A stretch of 21,383 bases of DNA. Origin: Halanaerobiales bacterium. GTDB taxonomy: Bacteria > Bacillota_F > Halanaerobiia > DY22613. Positions 1 through 9,000 of this stretch are shown piece after piece; the first letter of the stretch is position 1, and each line of letters begins with the position of its first letter. The stretch spans positions 1 through 21,383 of the forward strand of contig JAGMES010000070.1 of NCBI GenBank assembly GCA_023128035.1, given 5' to 3'. Under the pieces are notes generated by a model. It saw nothing but the letters and a program-made list of their open reading frames with translations. It was not told the DNA's origin and ran no database searches. The translations under genes were made by a program, and so were the position numbers.

Positions 1-3000
1 AGTATTCGTATTTCCTACATTATCTCTTCCTCTAATGTACAAAACATTAACTCCATGGGTTACAGAAATATTTTCAGCCGAAGCATCATTCCCCCACTCC
101 CACTTATCAGAAGTATCATTCCATTTATAACTTATTCCATCTACACCACTGTTTTTATCTGCCTCTATTTGAGCATCTTCTTCTGCATAAATAGAAACAT
201 CAAGATCATCAGTCCATTCATCACTATAATCTTTACTCTCAACCACTGCTATAGTAGGTTCTGTCAAATCAATAACAAAATCATCCCAATCAGATATTAC
301 CTCATCATATCCATCCGAAACTGCAACTTGATACGAATATCTAGCACCTTCTTTAAATTCACCCATATTAATTACGTTATCATTTTCATCAGCGAAGCTG
401 TAAGTATAAGTTAAAATATCTCCATTATCAACATCATATGCTCCTTGATTGATTAATATAGGATTTGAACTATTAATATAATCAGGTATAAAAGATATAC
501 AAGTTATAGTAGGTAAGTTATTTGGTACAGTTTCAGAATAATAATAATTTTGTGTTAAACCATCTGCATTTTCCACCACAATCTCGACGGTATAGTCTTC
601 ATGTGATGTGATATTTATTCTGGTACTTTCATCAACATTCTTCCAATTACCAGAAATATTTGAATCCAATTTATTAATTTTATATCTCTGAGCTTTTGCA
701 TCAACAGAAAACTCTACATAATGCTGATAAGATCCACTAATTATTTCATAAGAGTATGAAGAAGTACATTCTAAAAACTTAGGTAAGGTAGATACTGTAC
801 ATGGATTACAATATTCACTATCATTGTTTGCTCCATCAAAAGCTTTTACTTTTACAGTAATCTGCTCATTAGCATCTAAAGTATTTACTAAAAAATGATT
901 ATTAGTAATAGGATTTACATAAGTCCATCCTGAATCTCCAACTCTCTGCCAAGCTAATTCATAATATGCTATACCAGAGGCATCATCATTTCCTTCAGCC
1001 CAGACAACCTCAATTAAATCCTCTTCAATAATAAAACTATCTTTTTGAATTTCCGGTATATTTGGTACTACTCTATCTAATACAATAGAACAATCTATTT
1101 GTTTAAAATTTTCTGCTCGATCATAAGCAATAATCGAAACGCTATGTACTCCATCAAGATTATTGAGTATAAGTTGATAACTAGATAAACCAAGTAAATC
1201 ATCTTCAAATTCGCCGTATTTAATAATAAGTTTCTCAACATCTGAACTATAATCAATACCACTGATAGTTATCTTATTCTCATTTGTAAATTCAGAATAA
1301 GTAACGTTTATAAATTCAGGAGGAGTTGTGTCAGTCTCTAAGTCGCGATATGGTAACTCAATCATTTCTCCTAAATCTCCGGTCCATATATCTTGAAGTT
1401 TAACTTTCCATCTATATTCTTTTCCTGATTTGAGATCAACCTCCCGATAATATTTTTCACCTTCACTATTCATCAGAAGGTCCTTATAAATTTCAACATA
1501 ACCGTTCTCTCTCAACTCTTCTACAGTTAGATAATACTTTAATTGATCGCTATCTGGATCATTGAATTTTTCTACATAAAAACGCACCTCTTCTATCTCA
1601 TTTATATACCCTAAGGGTGATATCTCATACTCTTCAGAAACTATAGGTGAATTATTTACTACTGTAGATGTTTTATAATCTGCAATTAAACTCAATCTAT
1701 CCGAACAGTTTTTAGAATAAACTTCTACTTCATAACTTTTATGAGCTTCCAGGCCATTAATTATACAAATCAAATTTCCATTTGCTTCTCCTATATCTCC
1801 ATCATATGGCTTCCAATCTGTAGAATCTAAACTACGCCATTTAATCTGATAATCTGATGCTTTAACTTCTTTCAAAGTTAAATAACCTTTATATCCATCC
1901 TTTTGATTACCCATTGCATCAAAAGAAATGATTTCTGGATTTGCTGGTAAAGTTGTGAAGTTATAAATATAATCACCCGTTCTATTGCCAAGAAAATCAA
2001 CCGCCTGCAAAACAAATTTTAATGATTTATCATATGGATATGGACTATATGTAATATTTCTCACAGAAATACCATTACCTGATTTGAGTAAAGCCGAACC
2101 CCGATAAAGCCTATAATTATATTTAACTCCATTAATATCAGAAAAAGCATTCCAGGTTATTTTCAAATTACTACCATCAGTTTTATAGTTTCTAAAATTA
2201 ATACTAGACGGAGCAGTCGGTGGCTTATTATCCATAGATATAGATAGTTCTTTTGAAACTTCTTGATTAGAATACTTATTTTTGTGAGAAACTAGAACGC
2301 TCAAAGTATAATTACCTGAACTAAGATTGTTTAAAGCAAAAGTAACCTCTTTTTCAACACCTAAATCTTCATTAGCTGAGTATTCTACTTCTTCTAAATA
2401 AGTACCAACCACACTGCCACTTGTATCCTTAATTGTAAGCTCAACTATATCTACTCCACTTGGAGAAATATTCTCTTTTCCTATTTCTCCCCCGGTATCT
2501 TTAACCACAAGTTTTAATTTGGGATTTAAACCAGATTGAACTGCATCTTCAAAATCCATGAGTTCGCATTCTACAATCTGAGGAGGAAACTCATCTGTTA
2601 TAATATGTACATTTTCCAATATATCTTCATTGGCAACTGATAAATTTGGTGTAATAAGTTTAATACTCCCCACTGCTCCAATTTTTCCATAACTTCCACT
2701 GCCTTGAGATCCAGACCTACTTCCATCACTCCCACTATATGTATCAAGCAATTCATCATCAATATAAACCCTTACTCTTCCCCCATCTCCCCCTGCACCC
2801 GAAACTCCTCCATTGCCTTTACTTCCTCGACTTCCATTATTACTTTCTAAATTTGCTGAACTGTTTAGCACAATTTTACTTGCCCGAATGATTATATTAC
2901 CTCCATTACCTCCACTGCCGCCATTTCCACCTTTTCCACCTTTACCTCCATCGCCACCGTCAGGATTAACATTAGTTGCCATAAGACCAAAGTGAATACT

Positions 3001-3522
3001 TTCCATTTCAACTGGTCCAGATTTATCTTTTCTACCTGTCCATCCATCTCCACCATCTCCTCCAGAACCTCCATTGCCTCCATCACCACCAGACCCCCCT
3101 TTTGAAGCAATAACACCCGATAATGTCAAAGTCCCTTTTACATTTAATGCTAAATCACGACCATCACTTCCATCATGTCCAGTACTCCCATCTGTTCCGC
3201 CCGCTCCATTTCCTCCTGGCCAATTACTCTCCGAACCTGTTCTTCCATCATCTCCACCACTTCCAGATGATGCATTACTATAAGAACGTCTCCATGATTT
3301 TAAAGTACCATAAATTTCTGCATTACCATCCACCGTAATTGTAATGTCCTTACTAAATATAAATTCCCCCGAGCTGGTTATTTCAAAATCTCCATAGCAA
3401 TCCAAAATACTATTAGAATAATTTGTCGAAGTACTATAAACCATATCTCCTGCAGTAGCAGAAGCATTAATTAATAAAATCAACATTATAACATAAAGCA
3501 AAATCCCCCTTTTTGCACTCAC
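1..3522 (-). CDS. Large secreted glycine-rich / FN3-Ig-like repeat protein, partial (C-terminus off the left edge)
   Basis: Translating the minus strand line by line gives an uninterrupted frame of about 1174 codons from 3522 to base 1, with no stop. A GTG start at 3522 fits best: the AAAGAGGGGG ribosome site ends 6 nt before it, whereas the ATG at 3528 directly abuts that site. Residues 1 to about 24 form a signal peptide (ILLYVIMLILLINASATAG). A short beta-rich segment follows, then a glycine-rich region (about 88-283) of GG-D/N/S-GG runs separated by beta-strand stretches such as LALNVKGTLTLSG and NIIIRASKIVLNSS. From about 310 onward come successive beta-sandwich modules with FN3 or Ig-like signatures (PPTAPSSINF, LKITWNAF, FVLQAVDFLGN, VSIIAYDRAEN, VLYIRGRDNVGN). 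No catalytic domain is visible. A surface adhesin or structural exoprotein is inferred; the missing C-terminus would hold any anchor. It is divergent from the NHL gene. Confidence 0.9.
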   Translation of the reverse strand, partial: MSAKRGILLYVIMLILLINASATAGDMVYSTSTNYSNSILDCYGDFEITSSGEFIFSKDITITVDGNAEIYGTLKSWRRSYSNASSGSGGDDGRTGSESNWPGGNGAGGTDGSTGHDGSDGRDLALNVKGTLTLSGVIASKGGSGGDGGNGGSGGDGGDGWTGRKDKSGPVEMESIHFGLMATNVNPDGGDGGKGGKGGNGGSGGNGGNIIIRASKIVLNSSANLESNNGSRGSKGNGGVSGAGGDGGRVRVYIDDELLDTYSGSDGSRSGSQGSGSYGKIGAVGSIKLITPNLSVANEDILENVHIITDEFPPQIVECELMDFEDAVQSGLNPKLKLVVKDTGGEIGKENISPSGVDIVELTIKDTSGSVVGTYLEEVEYSANEDLGVEKEVTFALNNLSSGNYTLSVLVSHKNKYSNQEVSKELSISMDNKPPTAPSSINFRNYKTDGSNLKITWNAFSDINGVKYNYRLYRGSALLKSGNGISVRNITYSPYPYDKSLKFVLQAVDFLGNRTGDYIYNFTTLPANPEIISFDAMGNQKDGYKGYLTLKEVKASDYQIKWRSLDSTDWKPYDGDIGEANGNLICIINGLEAHKSYEVEVYSKNCSDRLSLIADYKTSTVVNNSPIVSEEYEISPLGYINEIEEVRFYVEKFNDPDSDQLKYYLTVEELRENGYVEIYKDLLMNSEGEKYYREVDLKSGKEYRWKVKLQDIWTGDLGEMIELPYRDLETDTTPPEFINVTYSEFTNENKITISGIDYSSDVEKLIIKYGEFEDDLLGLSSYQLILNNLDGVHSVSIIAYDRAENFKQIDCSIVLDRVVPNIPEIQKDSFIIEEDLIEVVWAEGNDDASGIAYYELAWQRVGDSGWTYVNPITNNHFLVNTLDANEQITVKVKAFDGANNDSEYCNPCTVSTLPKFLECTSSYSYEIISGSYQHYVEFSVDAKAQRYKINKLDSNISGNWKNVDESTRINITSHEDYTVEIVVENADGLTQNYYYSETVPNNLPTITCISFIPDYINSSNPILINQGAYDVDNGDILTYTYSFADENDNVINMGEFKEGARYSYQVAVSDGYDEVISDWDDFVIDLTEPTIAVVESKDYSDEWTDDLDVSIYAEEDAQIEADKNSGVDGISYKWNDTSDKWEWGNDASAENISVTHGVNVLYIRGRDNVGNTNT

Positions 3523-3528
3523 TGACAT

Positions 3529-3538
3529 CCCCCTCTTT
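3529..3538 (-). promoter_or_regulatory. Ribosome binding site that favours a GTG start
   Basis: The minus strand reads AAAGAGGGGG, then six bases (ATGTCA), then GTG. The normal 5-9 nt spacing is met only by the GTG at 3522; the in-frame ATG at 3528 has zero spacing. Confidence 0.55.
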
Positions 3539-3658
3539 CTAATAACATTCTTTACTTACTTTTTTCTACATTTTAATTTAATTTCCTTTTTTAAAGGGTT
3601 TTTTTCTTTTATCTTGAAGTAATTAAATATTACAAATATTTCTTTAAGAGGTGATACA

Positions 3659-4594
3659 ATGAGAAAAAACATTATTATCAGTTTCATTTTAATTATCTTT
3701 ACTTTCTGTCTACCTATTTTAGATACTCACGCAGCAAATCTGACATACTTATACTCTGTTGCTACAGATTATTTCGAAAAACCATATAACCTAACACTTC
3801 AAAGTAATGATTTCTTATATGTTATTGATAAAGGAACTGTACTTAAAAGGTTTGATGATAAAGACATTATTGATTTTAAATGGAAACCATCAGAAGAACT
3901 ATTAAACGTTCTGAAATCAAGTAATTTTATCAATCTCACTGTTGATGCTAACAATCTTTATTTTACCCTTGAAGAAAGACAAATGGTTATAGCAGATACT
4001 CAAGGGCAAATTATCAATACTATTCCTTTAGAAGACCTATCATGGATCTACAGTATTGCAGTTGACCCAAATACCAATACCATAGTGATAGCAGATAACA
4101 GCAAACTTTATCGTCTCGATAAGTCGGGAAATATTTTAAATAAAAATAAGTATGCTGAACTCTGGCAGCCATGCGGCTTAGCAGTAAACAGTTATGGATT
4201 AATATATGTAGCTGATACCAATAACCAAATGATTAAAATATTTGATCAAGATTTAGAGCTAATTTCTTCAATAGGTGGTGAAAACTCTGAATTTCATTTT
4301 AAACCATATGGCATAGCGATAGATCATAAAGATCGCATCTATATAACCAATTTAAATACTCCAGAAATATATATCTTCAGTGCAAGCAATATCCTTCTTG
4401 ATATTTTTGTTCCAAACAAACCTGAAGAGTTCTCAACCCCTACTGGAATTACTATTAATGGAGACTTTTTATATGTTGCAGATACAAAAAATAATCGAGT
4501 TCAAAAATATAAAATCGATCATAAAACTTTAGACTTAATAGAAAATGGTGAAGACCCTGAACAAGAAAATAACGATGAAACTAAAGATAAGTGA
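3659..4594 (+). CDS. Secreted NHL-repeat (beta-propeller) protein
   Basis: The 311-residue protein starts at an ATG with GAGGTG about 6 nt upstream. Residues 1-26 are a signal peptide ending near THAA. The rest consists of NHL-type blades: WQPCGLAVNSYGLIYVADTN, FKPYGIAIDHKDRIYITN and FSTPTGITINGDFLYVADTK match the family pattern P-x-G-[IL]-A-[VI]-D...IYV-[AT]-[DN]-x-x-N. Two or three more degenerate blades precede them, so a six-bladed propeller is plausible. The tail (ENGEDPEQENNDETKDK) is acidic and probably disordered. NHL propellers bind proteins or ligands and are often not enzymes, so no substrate can be named. The gene is divergent from the large secreted protein at 1-3522, with about 136 bp between starts, so the two may be co-regulated. 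It converges on the lipoprotein gene. Confidence 0.85.
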   Translation: MRKNIIISFILIIFTFCLPILDTHAANLTYLYSVATDYFEKPYNLTLQSNDFLYVIDKGTVLKRFDDKDIIDFKWKPSEELLNVLKSSNFINLTVDANNLYFTLEERQMVIADTQGQIINTIPLEDLSWIYSIAVDPNTNTIVIADNSKLYRLDKSGNILNKNKYAELWQPCGLAVNSYGLIYVADTNNQMIKIFDQDLELISSIGGENSEFHFKPYGIAIDHKDRIYITNLNTPEIYIFSASNILLDIFVPNKPEEFSTPTGITINGDFLYVADTKNNRVQKYKIDHKTLDLIENGEDPEQENNDETKDK

Positions 4595-4599
4595 TCTCG

Positions 4600-4660
4600 T
4601 TCAGCTAAAGCTGAAGATTAAAAACAATTCCCCCCACTTATAGAAGTGAGGGTCTTATTT
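4600..4660 (+). repeat. Two-hairpin element, possibly an IS200/IS605-type right-end remnant
   Basis: Just after the NHL gene stop there is a 6-bp hairpin (TTCAGC-taaa-GCTGAA, 4600-4615). Fifteen bases later a second hairpin has CCC.CACTT paired with AAGTG.GGG around ATAG (4631-4652), followed by TCTTATTT. The second hairpin plus tail closely matches 20484-20510, so this looks like a dispersed family. From memory, such CCCCACTTxTAGAAGTGGGG hairpins with a CTTAT tail occur at ends of IS200/IS605/IS1341 (tnpB) elements in Bacillota. No transposase gene is present here, so a remnant is inferred. It could also act simply as a terminator of the NHL gene. Confidence 0.45.
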
Positions 4661-4670
4661 CAAAAGATAA

Positions 4671-4712
4671 AAAAGCTGTTAAGAAAGAATTGCATCTTCC
4701 TTAACAGCTTTT
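4671..4712. terminator. Bidirectional rho-independent terminator
   Basis: A perfect 13-bp stem (AAAAGCTGTTAAG at 4671-4683 pairing with 4700-4712) encloses a 16-nt loop. It has T-rich sequence on both sides: TTTTGTTTG on plus and TTTTTTATCTTTT on minus. It lies between the convergent NHL and lipoprotein genes and should end both transcripts. Confidence 0.85.
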
Positions 4713-4718
4713 GTTTGA

Positions 4719-6065
4719 TTACCAGATAAAACCAGAAATACCTCTGGTGATTTCAATTGGCCAACCAGATTCATCGATAGCCTGCCCATCCACCATCCAG
4801 GTATAATACTCACCTGATATTAAATATTCCCTTATCATAGTCGAAGTTCCTACTTCCCAATCCGTTTGCTGTAAAGCATCGTTTTGATCATAAATAGCTA
4901 TATTATAACCGTCTGCTCCTATTACCTCTGTCCAGGACAATTGATCATTCGACCTGCTTAAACCGGTTGGATAGTTCTCTAAAACCATTCCTAAAGAAAC
5001 TATTACCACTGGTAATTCAGCAATTAATGTACCAGTATCATCGTAACCTACTACCTGGAATTGATATTCTCCAGCATCTGAGATTACATTGGCCAATTCA
5101 TATCCTAAATCCAGATATGCTACCGGATGGGTTGGGTCAAAATCTGGATCATCTGCATCAGCTAAATAATTTGAATCCCAAACTAATTTTGCCGTTTCTC
5201 CACCTGTACCCAAATAATATATCTGATACTGACTGGCTGATAAATCTTCCCACTTTAAGATAACCATCGAAATCTCATCCGTCAGATTTGTAAATGAAGC
5301 TAAAGAGAAAGAAGTAAGTTGGAAACTGTAGTCCCTTCTGACCATCTCTTGCAATAAATCCTGTTTATTAGTTGCTAAGGATTTTTTCAGAGGTACGGAT
5401 AGGCTTTGCATATTTGTTGTACTCTGAATAATGACTCCAACCCCCAGCATTTGGTATGCAGAGATTTGGCCCAGATTATTTTCCCCTGCTGAAAGAATCA
5501 AATCCATCGGATCGATCAGGTAATGTTCCTCTCTTCCCCCTTCAGCTTTCAAAACATACATATCAGGAGTTAGATCTGCAAAGGTAAAACTACCATCAGC
5601 AGCGGTAACTGTCTGATTAGACCCCAAAGTAACAAGAACTCCTTCAACCCCCAAGCTATTCTGAACAACAATTTGACCAGAGACCTGAGCTAATAATTGT
5701 TTTGTTGTTCCTGATACTGTATTCGTTGGGGAGGATTTACCAGTGGAGTTGAAGGCAACCACCTTATAATAATAGGTAGTTGCTGGATCCACATTCGAAT
5801 CTGTGAAAGTTATTACTCCAGTTCCTACATTCCCCACAGAAGTGGTAATATTAGAATTGGAAATTCCCCGAAAAACGGTAAATCCATCTTCATTATTAGA
5901 ACGATCTTGCCAGATCATGGTTATACTTGAACTTGTAACTTCTCCAACCTGTAAATTTGAAGGGGCATCTGGTAAAATTAGTGCTACCTTCTTAGAACAA
6001 CCGGTTGCAATAACCACTAGTGTTAACACCAGAAAGAAATAGAGTAATCTACTATTTTTCATCAT
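4719..6065 (-). CDS. Lipoprotein with FN3 and carboxypeptidase-regulatory-like domains
   Basis: The 448-residue protein has a lipoprotein signal: a hydrophobic core followed by lipobox IATG-C, giving lipidated Cys23. Residues about 33-118 are an FN3 domain (APSNLQVGEVTSSSITMIW ... YYYKVVAFNSTGKSSP). Residues about 125-205 resemble a carboxypeptidase regulatory-like (Ig) domain (VSGQIVVQNSLGVEGVLVTL ... DGSFTFADLTPDMYVLKAEG). Two further beta-rich segments follow, the last (SNDQLSWTEVIGADGYNIAI) being FN3-like. No enzyme motif is visible. Two tandem ATG codons (6065 and 6062) follow AAGGGAG; both are workable. The gene starts 12 nt after the stop of the giant PKD gene, so co-transcription is very likely. 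Its FN3 domain resembles those at the giant protein's C-terminus. A membrane-anchored partner or docking protein for the giant secreted protein is inferred, not shown. Confidence 0.88.
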   Translation of the reverse strand: MMKNSRLLYFFLVLTLVVIATGCSKKVALILPDAPSNLQVGEVTSSSITMIWQDRSNNEDGFTVFRGISNSNITTSVGNVGTGVITFTDSNVDPATTYYYKVVAFNSTGKSSPTNTVSGTTKQLLAQVSGQIVVQNSLGVEGVLVTLGSNQTVTAADGSFTFADLTPDMYVLKAEGGREEHYLIDPMDLILSAGENNLGQISAYQMLGVGVIIQSTTNMQSLSVPLKKSLATNKQDLLQEMVRRDYSFQLTSFSLASFTNLTDEISMVILKWEDLSASQYQIYYLGTGGETAKLVWDSNYLADADDPDFDPTHPVAYLDLGYELANVISDAGEYQFQVVGYDDTGTLIAELPVVIVSLGMVLENYPTGLSRSNDQLSWTEVIGADGYNIAIYDQNDALQQTDWEVGTSTMIREYLISGEYYTWMVDGQAIDESGWPIEITRGISGFIW

Positions 6066-6077
6066 CCTTGCTCCCTT

Positions 6078-9000
6078 CTAGAATAAATTTTGCTTTGGAC
6101 TATTGGATGTTCTGATCAGTTCCGTCACTACACTTGCTCGACCTGCAACATTTACTGCCGATAATTCAAAATAGTAAGTTTCATATGGAGACAATCCTGT
6201 AATGGAGTAAGATGTTGCATCTGGATAGATATTATATGACATTACAGTAATCTGATCAGCAGTATAGACCGTGATTTCATAACCAGTCTCATTCACAGAA
6301 TCTGTCCAGGTTAAACCTACTTGACTTCCTGAAATGACATCCCAATTTAGATTTGTTGGTGCAACAGGTAAACCAGATGTTGTTCCTAAAACAATACTGG
6401 TGTATTCAGAACTACCCGCAATATTTACTGCTTTCACTCTGTATTCATACGTAGTACTTGGTGTAAGATTTTCATCGATAAATTCAACTTGATTAAAGGC
6501 AGTGCTTCCAACTTCAACCCATACCCCATCAGTATTAAGACGTTCGATTACGAATCCAGTCTCACGGTCTGATTGGTCAGTCCAGTTAAGATTGAGGGTT
6601 GTACTAATACTACCTTTCTGAATATATAAGTTGGCTGGATCTATCGGAGGTACATTACCAGCAATTGGTGTAGCCTGTTGAACATTCGAAGGTTGGCCTT
6701 CACCATGCTCATTTACCCCAACAATCCAATAATCGTATGTCTTACACTCCACATTCCAATCTATATAGGTATTTGAGGAAGTTTCAATAAGAAGAATTGG
6801 TTCTTCTTCTGCTTCTTTACGATATATCCGATAAGTATCGGCTGTACTCAAATTCCAATTTAAGCTCACTGCTCCTGCTTCAGCGATTGGTGGGTGTAAA
6901 TTAGTAGTTTCTGGAGTACCAGGGATCACTTTCACCCACTGTTTCTTACTATAAGTACGTAATTCATCATATGTATAGACAGCATAGTAGTATAACGTAC
7001 CGTTAATCGCCTCATAATCTGTCATCATGGTTCCATTTCCATCAAAGACCACTTCTCCATCATATGGATCAAATGGAATAGCTCCTTCTTTCCGTACCAC
7101 CTTCACACCAGTATAATAAGTCACTGGTTCATTCCAATTCAATTCGACTCGTCCATCTCCTGAAATAGCTGTTACATTAGTAACTTGATCAGGAGCAGAA
7201 GGCGCAACTTGCGTTGAATAAACCACTTCCAACATCGGCTGCTTGGTTACGTCAGTTGCTTCCTTACCGTACAGTGTGAGTAACTGACCAGACTCCCAAT
7301 CACCATCAATGGTCAAGAACCAGCCCTGATTTGCTGTACCCTTTACCCAGGCTTTAAGAGCATCAGTTACATCCAACTGAATCTCATCGACTCCATATTG
7401 GGTATATACTATTGGATCAAATTCCACCACTGTAACTGGCTCAACACCTGAAAACAGACTTAGAATGTTATCAGCGCCTGTGGCCCATGGTATTTCCACA
7501 CCTAAACGTGCATCTCGATACTGGAAGTTTAAGCCGGTACGATAACCATCTTTAATACCGTAATATGGTGTACCCAAACCATCCGGATCAGAGATTTGAT
7601 ATAATTTGAAACGATAGGTTTGATCTGAATTACCGGAATAATCCTGTACTTTCAGTACCAATTTTGCCCGTTCAATCTCCACATTTGTTGGAATTTGATC
7701 GGAAGCACTACCCATTAGTTCAGGATAATACATCCAAAGATCAGATGCTCGACCACTGAAACCTCTACCAATCAGTAAATCTGCTCCATTCCAACCAGTA
7801 TAAAGATCACTGCGCCAGATTTGTGCTATATTCAATCTGGTTATAAGGCTACCGTTACCAGGTTGATAACGGAAAATCTCTTTGTTATATCCAATAGAAC
7901 CCATTACATTGGCAATACCATAGGCAGGAAGTAATTGTTTACCCGTCAAATTCATCGGATAGATAGCGTAATAATAGGTTCCTGCAGCCAAATTCTCATC
8001 TACGACCAGATTACCCATGCCCTGATAAACAATCTCTCCATCCGTTGCAGATGTCGGATAGTCATTGGTATTTCGAACAACCACAAAGGATTCTAAATCA
8101 TCTTTTAGCACTTCCCAGAAAAGAACAACGCTATTGTAATCACTGGATATCTGTAAATTAGAGATAACTTCTGCCAAATCAACAGATAATGTAACTCCTG
8201 TCGTATCTGTTGCACCATCATTATCTGTTACTTGAACTCCGATGGTGTAGTTTCCTTGATCTGCAAAGGTATGGGTAATAGTTACTCCAGTACCATCATC
8301 ATAAAGACCATCATTATCCAAATCCCATGCATAACCAGTAATTGTTCCATCCACATCTGTTGAACCAGACGCGTCAAAAGTAATTAAATCACCTGTAAAC
8401 GGAGTTTGAACATCGTACGTAATCGTTGCCGTTGGATTTACATTTTGAACTTCCAGCGTACACGGAATACTTATTATCGAACAATTAGGTACGTTATGAC
8501 CAATCTCCAGATTTGTAGTATAAGTACCTAAGGAATTATTACTGTAGAAAGTAATATCCACACTTGTACTTCCACCTGCTGGAATAACTCCCCTTTGAGG
8601 AGTGGTTTGAACCCATAATGGTTCAGTACTTAATTGAACAAGAGCAAACTCCAGATCAGAACCTCCAGTATTTTGAATAGTTAAGCCTCTGGTAACAGTA
8701 TTTCCTCTAAGGAGCATTTCGGTAAAGCTTTCAGGGTTTATAGAAATTTGTGGTGATAATACTACACTCACGATAAAATCATACGTAGTAACCGCACCAT
8801 CATCATCTGTCAGTTTCAAGCTGATTGGATAATCTCCAACTACACTAAAGGTATGGATCAAGGTTGAACCAGTACCATCATCATAAAGTCCGTCCTGATC
8901 CAGACACCATTCATAACTAACGATCTGACCATCATCATCAGTAGATTGAGTTGCATCAAATGTTGCTGAAAAACCCGAATAAGATGAATCATAATCGACA

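Noticed and set aside
55..414. Plus-strand open frame of 119 codons
   Set aside because: It lies antisense to the continuous minus-strand secreted-protein frame, has no ribosome site, and its composition is that of an antisense shadow.
2700..3260. CRISPR-like or tandem DNA repeat suspected from recurring tccaccatctcc-type strings
   Set aside because: There are no constant repeat and spacer lengths; the pattern is codon repetition for Gly-Gly-Asp/Asn/Ser runs.
2813..3338. Proline-rich and Met/Val-rich short frames on both strands
   Set aside because: They are other-frame readings of the GGA/GGT-rich glycine region of the left-edge gene.
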